From a virus: a stretch of DNA of 36,597 bases. Under the pieces are notes generated by a model. The model saw only the letters and a list, made by a program, of their open reading frames with translations, made no database searches and was not told the origin of the DNA. Below, piece after piece: positions 1 through 6,406 of this stretch. The translations under genes and the position numbers were made by a program. The stretch's first letter is position 1. Each line of letters opens with the position of its first letter. The stretch spans positions 1 through 36,597 of the IMG/VR virus record IMGVR_UViG_3300043399_000686. One strand, given 5' to 3'.

Positions 1-2
1 TT

Positions 3-893
3 GTGATTCGAAAAACCCTCGGCTGGCAGAAATACAAGGACCGCCTTGCAAAGTCTGTCATCGCCGCCGCAACCGGGCTTTCAGAGGGCACGGTGGACAA
101 GTGCATGGCGAACCTGATCGCCTTTGGGTTGGTCATCCGTGTGGACGAAAACAACATCACCCATGACGGCATCGAATACGAAGTCCAGATGTACGACGAA
201 AAGATTATTTGGACTGCCCTTGAAGACCGTAAGCATGCTCTTGCTGCTCGGAACGCAAAACGCACCGAAGCCGCCCGGAAAGCCCTCAAATTGAAGGTTG
301 AAAATACCCCGTCTGTCGGACAGACCCCCTCTGTGGGACAGCCAGCCAGCCCGGTTGTCGGACAGACCCCCTCCCCGTCTGTCGGACAAGGCACACAAAA
401 GCCAATTAAAACCAAAAAAGATATTGGCGCTGAAGCGCCGACACCGCCTGCGGAATGGGGAATGGGCTGGCAACTTAAGGCAGGGGTTGAGAACGTACAA
501 CTCCCCACGGAAGAGCAGCTCGCCGAAGCCCGCCTCAAAGACGCCGTCGGCATGTTCGGACCAAACTATCAGCACTTTGTCCGCGCTTTCATCCTTGCCA
601 CCGGCATCTTCCCGCTCCGCGAGCATGTTTCCGGGTGGTCGGAAGCCTTCAAGGTGCAGCAAGCCTCAACTGGCTTGACCCCGGAAGACGTGACCGAAGC
701 CTGTAAGCAAATGCTCGCTGAGAACCTGACGATCAAGAACCCGTTTTCAGTGATGAATAAAGTCCCCAACATCCGCGCCAAGCGCAAGGCATCAACCGCC
801 AGCACGCCCAAGCCGCTCGACACACCATTCGCCAATGCCGTAGACAACTACGTCCCGAAACCACGCCCAGCAAGAACGCAAGCCACGAGGTAA
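3..893 (+). CDS. Phage replication protein, lambda O-like (5'-partial)
   Basis: Likely the origin-binding initiator that loads the helicase encoded next. The N-terminus holds a winged-helix pattern typical of the phage replication protein O N-terminal family: RKTLGW, then a K-D pair, then TGLSEGTVDKCMANL, then a hydrophobic wing (residues about 1-45). A low-complexity TPSVGQ-type repeat follows at about residues 101-127 and a less conserved C-terminal half ends the protein. The family normally has 30-50 residues before the RKTxGW motif, so the GTG at base 3 is probably not the real start and the gene is cut by the window edge. Only 3 bases separate its stop from the helicase start, so the two form one operon. 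The repeat-encoding DNA doubles as the candidate origin, listed separately. The family call is by motif; the initiator role is inferred from the motif and the neighbours. Confidence 0.7.
   Translation: MIRKTLGWQKYKDRLAKSVIAAATGLSEGTVDKCMANLIAFGLVIRVDENNITHDGIEYEVQMYDEKIIWTALEDRKHALAARNAKRTEAARKALKLKVENTPSVGQTPSVGQPASPVVGQTPSPSVGQGTQKPIKTKKDIGAEAPTPPAEWGMGWQLKAGVENVQLPTEEQLAEARLKDAVGMFGPNYQHFVRAFILATGIFPLREHVSGWSEAFKVQQASTGLTPEDVTEACKQMLAENLTIKNPFSVMNKVPNIRAKRKASTASTPKPLDTPFANAVDNYVPKPRPARTQATR
311..426. repeat. Iteron cluster with adjacent A-rich stretch: candidate replication origin inside the O-like gene
   Basis: Four copies of the 9-base near-palindrome TGTSGGACA start at 314, 332, 356 and 380, a spacing of 18, 24 and 24 bases. 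The first copy extends to a 15-base imperfect palindrome (311-325). Directly 3' lies an A-rich stretch (about 393-426: CACACAAAAG, AATTAAAACC, AAAAAAGATATT). The lambda origin has the same layout: four self-complementary iterons within gene O followed by an A+T-rich unwinding region. The spacings are multiples of six and also encode the peptide repeat, so codon-level repetition is a competing explanation. Confidence 0.55.
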
Positions 894-896
894 ACC

Positions 897-2273
897 ATGA
901 CAGATACAGCCCCCGCCTATGTGCTCGCCCCTGAAATCCCGCACAACTTTGAAGCCGAAGAAGCCGTTCTCGGTTCCATCCTGATCGCCGGCTCCGAAGC
1001 CTTCCACGCCTGCCGGGTCGAACTCCCTGCGGGCGGCGAAGAATTCTATATCCACCGTCACCGCTTTATCTGGAACGGATGCGAAAAGCTCGTCAATTCA
1101 AACAGCCCTATTGACCTGCTACTCCTGATTGACCAGCTCGAAAAAGATGGAACCCTCGCAGAGATCGGCGGCGAAGCCTATCTAACCGGTTTGATCAACC
1201 GCCCGCCGACCAGCCTCAACGCCAGTAAATACGCCGCTCTCGTGCATGAGCACCACATCCGCCGCGGCATGCTCAACGCCGCCAACGAGATCGCCGCGCT
1301 CGCTTATGACAGCAAACTGACCGCCGACGACGCCGCCAGCCAAGCAACTCACAAACTCTCGACCGCGGTAAGCGTCACGTCAACCAAGCGGGCAATCTCC
1401 CTCGCTGACAGCGTGCGCAGGGTGGATGCCCTGATTGAAGAGCGCCGCCATTCGACAGAACTGCCTGGCATCCCGACCCCGTGGAGTGATTATACAAAGC
1501 TACTCGGCGGCGGTTATCAGCCGGCAGACCTCTCGCTCGTCTGCGGACGCCCAGGTGACGGCAAGACCACCGCCCTCGGTCAATCCGCCTTGTATGCCGC
1601 CAAGTACATGATCGGCGCGAACATCCGCAGAAAGCATGTCGCTCTTTTCTCTTTGGAAATGCCCCATGAGCAAATCACGCTCCGCTTAATTTCGCAACTC
1701 TCCGGCATTGATTACCAGCTCTTGCAGTCCGGGCGCATCCCTGACGAAAAGTGGAATGACTACTACGCCGCCATTGACGAACTCTCCGATCTCGCCATTC
1801 ACTTGGACGACACAAACGGCGCGACGCCTGCGTATATCCGTTCCCGCTGTGAAATTCTCGCCTCCGCCGGCATGCTCGACATCGTGTTTGTTGACAGCTT
1901 GAACCTCATGAAGTCCGGCACCGGACGCAGTTTTGCAGGACGTGAATTTGACGAAGCCAACATCTGCGCCCGTGAATTGAAATACATCGCCAAAGATTTC
2001 AACATTCCGGTCGTGGCTGTGCATCAGCTCAACCGTGATATTGAAAAGCGAAGCGACAACTCCAAGCCGAAACTCGCTGACCTGCGCGACGGCGGAGACA
2101 TGGACGCCGCCAACGTCATGATTATCTGGCACGAGCGCGACGACGATAGAAACATCAAGCAAAGCGCTTTCTGTCAGGTCAAGCACCGCAACGGTCCAGT
2201 CAAAGAAGTGCCAATTATCTTTCAGCAAGCCCGAAACCGCTTCGCCAACGCCACCATACAGAGGTTCAACTAA
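897..2273 (+). CDS. dnaB: Replicative DNA helicase, DnaB family
   Basis: Hexameric 5'-3' replicative helicase that unwinds the fork for phage DNA synthesis in the cytoplasm. At 458 aa it has the normal DnaB length. The N-terminal DnaB domain begins with the usual PHNFEAEEAVLGSIL pattern (about residues 15-30). The RecA-like C-terminal domain shows Walker A GRPGDGKTT (217-225), the H1a-type FSLEMP motif (251-256), Walker B DIVFVDSLNLM (328-338), the glutamine-bearing HQLNRDIEKR motif (376-385) and LADLRDGGD near 393-401. The Walker A has Asp where GRPGMGKT is usual. It lies between the O-like initiator and the sigma gene, whose ATG overlaps this stop (TAATG), so translation is coupled. No primase domain is fused. 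Confidence 0.95.
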   Translation: MTDTAPAYVLAPEIPHNFEAEEAVLGSILIAGSEAFHACRVELPAGGEEFYIHRHRFIWNGCEKLVNSNSPIDLLLLIDQLEKDGTLAEIGGEAYLTGLINRPPTSLNASKYAALVHEHHIRRGMLNAANEIAALAYDSKLTADDAASQATHKLSTAVSVTSTKRAISLADSVRRVDALIEERRHSTELPGIPTPWSDYTKLLGGGYQPADLSLVCGRPGDGKTTALGQSALYAAKYMIGANIRRKHVALFSLEMPHEQITLRLISQLSGIDYQLLQSGRIPDEKWNDYYAAIDELSDLAIHLDDTNGATPAYIRSRCEILASAGMLDIVFVDSLNLMKSGTGRSFAGREFDEANICARELKYIAKDFNIPVVAVHQLNRDIEKRSDNSKPKLADLRDGGDMDAANVMIIWHERDDDRNIKQSAFCQVKHRNGPVKEVPIIFQQARNRFANATIQRFN

Positions 2274-3043
2274 TGTATCAATCCGCCGACCTCAACCACC
2301 CCATCCTTCCCGAAGCCGAAATCCGCGAACTCGTCCGCCGGCACCGCGCCGGCGACGAGGACGCTGCCGCCCGCATCATCAAACACAACGAGCGCATGAT
2401 TTATCGTATTGCCCGCCGCTACCACTCCACCCGCGTATGTGGAGACACACCGCTCGAAGACCTCATGCAATGGGGTCGCATCGGCATGATGAGAGCACTT
2501 GAAGATTTTGACATTGAAAGAGGGAACAAATTCACGACCTACGCATGGTCATGGGTCCGCATGTACATCAGCCGGTACGGCATGCAACAGGGACAAAAGG
2601 TGAAGCTGTCCTACCAAGCCAACCAAAAGCGGGCAAAGATCGGGCACGCCCGCGAGACATTTATGCAGACCGAGCACCGCGAGCCGACGCCTGAAGAATT
2701 GCAGAAAATCGTCGGTATCTCCGCTGAAAAGATCATGGACCTGGGCGTTCCGGTGGTCAGCCTCGAAATGAAGATCAACTCCGTGGACACCATCGGCGAA
2801 GCGCTCCAAGACCGGGACGCCGACCTTGCCCAGCAGATCGAAGACCGTCTCACCGCAGAGACACTCATGCGCCGCATCCGTCGCATGCCGAAACGCACCC
2901 AGCAGATCATCGCCATGTCCTACGGGCTGGACGGCGGCGAGCCGGCGAGCTTGCAGCTCATCTCCGAAAAGCTGGGAGTCACCCGGGAACGTGTCCGGCA
3001 GATCCGCGAGGAAGCCCTGAAATACCTCCGGCAAATGGCATGA
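2273..3043 (+). CDS. Sigma-70 family RNA polymerase sigma factor, primary/group 2-like
   Basis: Predicted to redirect host RNA polymerase to phage promoters. The 256-aa protein has region 2 at about residues 33-103 (GDTPLEDLMQWGRIGMM, then KFTTYAWSWVR, resembling the RpoD segment that melts the -10 element). A region 3-like segment follows at 105-150 and region 4.2 sits at the C-terminus (LGVTRERVRQIREEALKYL, about 234-252), very close to the RpoD -35 recognition helix. Region 1.1 is absent, so it resembles a group 2/3 sigma rather than an ECF factor. The start overlaps the helicase stop (TAATG). A candidate promoter element (3050-3078) begins immediately behind it. Which promoters it reads is unknown; the repeated TTTTCA-N17-TTTATT element is one hypothesis. 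Confidence 0.92.
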   Translation: MYQSADLNHPILPEAEIRELVRRHRAGDEDAAARIIKHNERMIYRIARRYHSTRVCGDTPLEDLMQWGRIGMMRALEDFDIERGNKFTTYAWSWVRMYISRYGMQQGQKVKLSYQANQKRAKIGHARETFMQTEHREPTPEELQKIVGISAEKIMDLGVPVVSLEMKINSVDTIGEALQDRDADLAQQIEDRLTAETLMRRIRRMPKRTQQIIAMSYGLDGGEPASLQLISEKLGVTRERVRQIREEALKYLRQMA

Positions 3044-3049
3044 AATTCT

Positions 3050-3078
3050 TTTTCATTTTCGATGCAATGTTGTTTATT
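3050..3078 (+). promoter_or_regulatory. Promoter-like element, copy A (TTTTCA-N17-TTTATT)
   Basis: TTTTCA at 3050-3055, a 17-base spacer, then TTTATT at 3073-3078 preceded by TTG. The same pair with exactly the same spacing occurs at 8649, 9905 and 11288. This copy lies between the sigma gene and the tRNA-like/structured RNA region and has no ribosome binding site after it. The element is therefore not just part of a translation leader. Confidence 0.55.
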
Positions 3079-3117
3079 CAGTAGAACGACAAAGCACCTT
3101 AACAACAGCACGCAAAT

Positions 3118-3208
3118 GGGTTTGTAGCTCAATGGCAGAGCATCCACGACGCCAAGCGAAACAGCGCGGCATGACGGAAGGTTACAGGTTCGACCCCTGT
3201 CAAATCCA
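3118..3208 (+). tRNA. tRNA-like element with an aberrant, extended anticodon arm
   Basis: The acceptor, D and T arms are canonical. The acceptor is 3118-3124 GGGTTTG with 3201-3207 CAAATCC (one G-U). The D arm is GCTC 3127-3130 with GAGC 3138-3141. The T arm is ACAGG 3184-3188 / CCTGT 3196-3200 with loop TTCGACC. No 5-bp stem with 7-base anticodon loop can be drawn between 3142 and 3183, where 42 bases replace the usual 22 or 23. They fold instead as TCC/GGA, a 5x5 internal loop, GCC/GGC, an AA bulge and GCG/CGC with a six-base loop. There is no encoded CCA and no anticodon can be assigned. It is probably a tRNA-like domain or a decayed tRNA, not a decoding tRNA. Confidence 0.55.
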
Positions 3209-4275
3209 CTAGGGAGGCGGTAAGTCCGCCGAAGCGCGAACGCCCTACGGAGCAAGTCAGCCGGATGTGTAGGCACACAGCCGGAACCACTGGTAAGCCC
3301 CCGACCGTTCGTGAAACCTACCGGGAGACAAGCAACGGAGAGACGTGCCGGCGGTTGTTGCCTCAATCGCCGAGGCTGGCAAGCCTTCGCCACCGGGCAA
3401 GCCCGGAGCGAGAACATGCAAATCAGTCGTCTCCATTTCTGACTATCGGTACTGCCACAATGACTGCGCAAGTCAGCGGGTGAGCAGGTGGCGAAAACCA
3501 TCCGAACGACTGATTACCCCAAGCCCCTCGGTGCGGTGAAGTCCACGAACAGTAAACAAACTGCCGGGGTGCGGAGTGAAATCTTGAAGGAGTGCCCGGC
3601 ACTAAAAACGCAGAGCTTCCGCGAAAGCGGCGATGACCGGGAACGTGGTGCAATTTGCCAAAGTCTGGATCACTCCTTCCCTTTGAATGTCACAGGTAGC
3701 AGCCGTCATGGTTTTTTAGCCATGTAAATGGTGGCTTTCGGCGAACCTCCTGCCTGTTTCATAGACCTGTCAAAGCGTAATTCATGCCCGTAGAACTGGC
3801 AGAGCATCGCCAGACGTAGGAGTGGTGCAGAGACAGGTATCCCCAGCCGTGTCCACGATGTGCAAGCGCCAAATTCGGTCATAACGTGGTATGGAGACCG
3901 AACGGCTGGGTGACCTCGAATACCCCATGACATGGGGAGCCGTGAGCGGCACGCCGGAAACCCCATGCCGGCGATGGTTCTGCTCAAACCATAGAGCAGC
4001 ACGGCTCCCCGCATTTGAATGTTTCGGGAGTAAACCTTCCCTGCCGTGACGAATGGCAGAACCTCCCGTTCATTACCCCGCCGCAGAGCCAAAAGCACGC
4101 GACCCAGCGCGGACGCGCCCGTGTGAAGTAGTCGCGGCGGGGTTCCATCAGCAATCACACGCGAGATCATGAGACGCCGGTAGAGATCGCGTGATAGGAA
4201 GTGGCGCCCTGATTGCAAAATCTTCGCGCCGAGGAGAAGTCCTTGCTTAATAGACAAATTTTTCCGGCGTCTCAT
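3209..4275 (+). ncRNA. Large structured non-coding RNA region (GOLLD/ROOL-like candidate)
   Basis: About 1.07 kb with no credible protein gene. It is packed with perfect or near-perfect helices. Local hairpins include GGCGG/CCGCC (3216-3230) within TAGGG/CCCTA (3210-3247), 3261-3284, 3349-3372, 3393-3406 and a CCGC-GAAA-GCGG hairpin (3619-3630). Longer helices are 3421-3430/3506-3515 (10 bp), 3562-3568/3595-3601 (7), 3842-3849/3903-3910 (8), 3934-3943/4001-4010 (10), 4076-4084/4134-4142 (9) and 4168-4180/4264-4276 (13). A pseudoknot is drawable at 3853-3902. The region sits between a tRNA-like element and a tRNA-Thr, behind a promoter-like element. GOLLD and ROOL are giant ornate RNAs of phages, often next to or enclosing tRNAs; family membership here is inference. 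It could be one RNA or two. Confidence 0.6.
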
Positions 4276-4347
4276 GCCGTGGTAGCTCAGTGGAAGAGCG
4301 ACTGCTTCGTAAGCAGTAGGTCGCGGGTTCGACCCCCGCTCTCGGCT
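4276..4347 (+). tRNA. tRNA-Thr (anticodon CGT)
   Basis: Complete cloverleaf. The acceptor is GCCGTGG 4276-4282 with TCTCGGC 4340-4346 (one T-T mismatch, one G-U). The D arm is GCTC/GAGC. The anticodon arm is ACTGC 4301-4305, loop TTCGTAA 4306-4312, GCAGT 4313-4317. The variable loop is AGGTC. The T arm is GCGGG/CCCGC with loop TTCGACC. Loop positions 34-36 are CGT, reading the threonine codon ACG. The discriminator base is T and CCA is not encoded, so host CCA addition would be needed. Its first base also closes a 13-bp helix with the upstream structured RNA. Confidence 0.9.
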
Positions 4348-4350
4348 CTC

Positions 4351-4425
4351 GGAAGCCTTTAGGCATCTAGGCACCCTAGCTCTGCCGAAGCTGAAAAAAA
4401 AGGCGAAGGCTTCCGACTTCGTTTT
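4351..4425 (+). terminator. Structured 3' trailer and weak intrinsic terminator after tRNA-Thr
   Basis: GGAAGCCTT (4351-4359) pairs with AAGGCTTCC (4406-4414), enclosing GGCA/TGCC (4362-4365/4383-4386) and CTAGG-CAC-CCTAG (4367-4379). An alternative hairpin CGAAG/CTTCG (4404-4408/4417-4421) runs into TTTT, which would make a weak terminator for the tRNA/structured RNA transcript. Confidence 0.4.
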
Positions 4426-4441
4426 CCCCTCCTTTGTCAAA

Positions 4442-4472
4442 GCACATGGCAGTTGTGGTGGCTGCCATGTGC
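4442..4472 (+). promoter_or_regulatory. Perfect 11-bp stem-loop in the leader of the nucleotidyltransferase gene
   Basis: GCACATGGCAG (4442-4452) and CTGCCATGTGC (4462-4472) pair perfectly around a nine-base loop. Flanking CCTCCTTTG and CAAAGGGAG can extend it with interruptions. No U-tract follows, so it is a leader structure or an operator rather than a terminator. Confidence 0.4.
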
Positions 4473-4506
4473 CAAAGGGAGAGCCAATCACCACGAAGGG
4501 AGATTT

Positions 4507-5085
4507 ATGAACCTTGAAGAAGCCCAACAACTCGCCAACCGAATACATGCCGACATGACCCCGTTCACAGTCCGCGCCGAGATTGCTGGCAGCGTCCGCC
4601 GCCGAAAGCAGAATGACATCAAAGATGTGGAGATCGTCTGCATCGCCAAGACCCAGCCTCTCACCGATATGTTCGGCATACAAACCGGAACTGTCAGCCT
4701 GCTCGAAAGTGCATTTCACGCCTTACTCAAACACTGGAACGCATGGACGATCAAAGCTGGCGAGAAATACAAGCAAGTCCTTTTTCCCGGCGGGCAGAAG
4801 CTCGACCTGTTCATCGTAACGCCGGAAACATGGGCGTATCAATTCGCCATCCGCACAGGACCCGCCGACTATTCACACTGGTTAGTCACACCCCGCCGCT
4901 ATGGCGGGGCGTTACCGTCCTATCTGACAGTCAAAGACGCCCGGTTGTGGAAAGGCGAAACCCCGCTTCCAGTATTTGAAGAAGCAGAATTTTTCGACAA
5001 TCTGGACCTTTATCCAATGCCGGCACCATGGGAACGCAAAGCGCCGGAGAATTTCAAACCATACAAGAAACAAGGAGCATCATGA
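4507..5085 (+). CDS. DNA polymerase beta/X-like nucleotidyltransferase
   Basis: A 192-aa protein with the nucleotidyltransferase palm pattern of family X polymerases. It has IAGSVRR (26-32), an acidic pair in DIKDVEIV (D40, E42) and a third acid in KLDLFIV (D100). The segment WAYQFAIRTGPADYSHWL (109-126) matches the conserved part of pol X fingers/thumb. The 8 kDa lyase domain and a PHP domain are absent, so it is a minimal form. The ATG at 4507 is chosen over an upstream ATG at 4453 because a GAAGGGAG ribosome binding site precedes it and the upstream ATG lies in the leader hairpin. The stop overlaps the next gene's start (ATGA). It may fill gaps in phage DNA repair or replication; activity is unproven. 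Confidence 0.75.
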   Translation: MNLEEAQQLANRIHADMTPFTVRAEIAGSVRRRKQNDIKDVEIVCIAKTQPLTDMFGIQTGTVSLLESAFHALLKHWNAWTIKAGEKYKQVLFPGGQKLDLFIVTPETWAYQFAIRTGPADYSHWLVTPRRYGGALPSYLTVKDARLWKGETPLPVFEEAEFFDNLDLYPMPAPWERKAPENFKPYKKQGAS

Positions 5086-6062
5086 GCGATTACATACACA
5101 TCGGCGAAGACCTCGGAATGGGCGCGAATAAGCTATGGGGAGCCGCCGGCGGACAGCAGACCGTCAGCCAGGTAGCCTCGAACGGCAACAGCGCCATCAG
5201 CGGGATGCTCGGCTTGAAAGCCAAGCGCCGCCCGCTTCACATCACCAGTGCCTTCGGCTCGTTCTACGTCGGCGAAGGTGCGCACGAGCACGGACGCCCG
5301 GTTGAAAATCTCGAATTTGACCGCCTGACCGGAGCACCCGAAATGCGCGCCCTGTTCTATGGGGCGCTCGTCAACTATCAAAACGAATACGGCGAGTTTG
5401 ACCGCCCGGTCTCCCTCATGGCAGGCTTGCCCCTGCAAATGATGACCGGCGCGAACGCCAAGAGCTACCAGCAAGCCGTCACCGGCTGGCTGAAAGGCAC
5501 GCACGAATTTGAAGCCGACGGAAAGCCGGTCAAGATCGAGATCGCCAAAGTCCGCCTGACCTCCCAGCCCGTTGGAGCCTTGTTCGACTACGCGCTCGAC
5601 GAAGAAGGCAACTTCCGCCCCGGCGGGACAGACGCCATGTTCGACGAAGTCGGCATTATCTCCATCGGCTTCAACACCCTCGAACTCTTGGTCGTGAAAG
5701 AACAGTCCGCCGTCGAACGCTTCACCCTCGGCAATACCGTCGGCGTCCGCCGCCTGCTCGAACTCATCAACCGCGAACGCCTGTTCTCGCTCGGCGAGCT
5801 TGACGAGAAACTGCGAGCCGGTCGCCTGAAGGCGGAAGTCAAAGCCGCGCTGCCCATTTGGGCGCGTGAAGTCAACGGCGAGATCGAGAAGTGCTGGGGC
5901 GCGAGTCACCGCCGCTTCTTGAAGGTCCTGATCGTCGGCGGCGGAGCGCTGCTCTTGAAAGACGCGCTTACTGCTCAATTCGGCGCGAAGGCATGGACGG
6001 CAGAAAATCCCGTCCTCTCCATTGCCCGCGGGCTGTACAAGCTCTCCGTCATGAAGCGATAG
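5082..6062 (+). CDS. parM: ParM-like actin-family ATPase (plasmid segregation type)
   Basis: A 326-aa actin-fold ATPase. The N-terminal phosphate-1 segment reads IGEDLGMGANKL (7-18), as in ParM/StbA-type proteins. The central QPVGALFDYAL segment is the connect motif region and IISIGFNTLELLVV holds phosphate-2, although the usual Asp-Ile-Gly is Ser-Ile-Gly. VLIVGGGALLL near the C-terminus is the adenosine-binding motif. ParM filaments push plasmid copies apart through an adaptor bound to a centromere. The ATG at 5082 is used because it overlaps the upstream stop (ATGA) and the actin motif starts at once. A small basic protein follows after 2 bases, as parR follows parM. This suggests the phage can persist as a plasmid; a cytoskeletal role during infection is the alternative. 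Confidence 0.8.
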   Translation: MSDYIHIGEDLGMGANKLWGAAGGQQTVSQVASNGNSAISGMLGLKAKRRPLHITSAFGSFYVGEGAHEHGRPVENLEFDRLTGAPEMRALFYGALVNYQNEYGEFDRPVSLMAGLPLQMMTGANAKSYQQAVTGWLKGTHEFEADGKPVKIEIAKVRLTSQPVGALFDYALDEEGNFRPGGTDAMFDEVGIISIGFNTLELLVVKEQSAVERFTLGNTVGVRRLLELINRERLFSLGELDEKLRAGRLKAEVKAALPIWAREVNGEIEKCWGASHRRFLKVLIVGGGALLLKDALTAQFGAKAWTAENPVLSIARGLYKLSVMKR

Positions 6063-6064
6063 CC

Positions 6065-6364
6065 ATGAACGAAGAAACGAGGCGCGGGCGCAAACCCGAC
6101 CTGATCAAGAGCGAGCGCATCCGCATCGAAGGAAATCGAAAACGCGGAGTGAGTGCCCGCGACGATAAAACCTTCGCATGGCTGGACGGCATCGACGAAA
6201 GGGGAGGGGATCGCTTCGGCTCCGTTTGGGAGTTGCTCACCGCCGCCCTCAACGGCGAACTCGGACCCGCAATTCAGGAAGCCGTCGAAGAAGGCGACGC
6301 AGAGAAAGCCCGCGAAGCCGCGAAGCAAATCCTCGCCGCCTTTGTCGTGGACGAAGAAGACTAA
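6065..6364 (+). CDS. Small basic protein, candidate ParR-like adaptor
   Basis: A 99-aa protein. The N-terminal 40 residues are strongly basic (RRGRKPDLIKSERIRIEG) and the C-terminal half is acidic and helical (EEGDAEKAREAAKQIL, then EED). This charge split resembles ParR adaptors, where an N-terminal ribbon-helix-helix domain binds the centromere and the acidic C-terminus contacts ParM. No family motif is certain. The ATG lies 2 bases after the actin gene stop. The ParR role is inferred from position, size and charge. Confidence 0.5.
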   Translation: MNEETRRGRKPDLIKSERIRIEGNRKRGVSARDDKTFAWLDGIDERGGDRFGSVWELLTAALNGELGPAIQEAVEEGDAEKAREAAKQILAAFVVDEED

Positions 6365-6368
6365 TTAT

Positions 6369-6406
6369 TAGCCGTCAGAAATTCGCGGTTGAATTTCTGA
6401 CGGCTA
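6369..6406. repeat. Perfect 16-bp inverted repeat after the parMR-like pair
   Basis: TAGCCGTCAGAAATTC (6369-6384) and its exact complement (6391-6406) flank a six-base GCGGTT loop. Neither strand has a U-tract after it. It begins 4 bases after the stop codon. Options are an RNA end-protecting hairpin, a terminator without U-tract, or a protein-binding site such as a centromere. Confidence 0.55.

Noticed and set aside
3118-3208. Group I intron-interrupted tRNA
   Set aside because: Only about 19 extra bases are present in the anticodon region, far too few for a group I intron, and the T arm follows at once.
3209-4275. Group II intron or RNase P RNA
   Set aside because: No GTGYG start with domain V hairpin, no intron-encoded protein and no RNase P core motifs were found by eye.
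3706-4719. 337-codon minus-strand reading frame across the tRNA-Thr region
   Set aside because: It runs antisense through tRNA-Thr, giving the well-known false peptide SRERGSNPRPTAYEAVALPL, and through strong RNA helices and the start of the nucleotidyltransferase gene.
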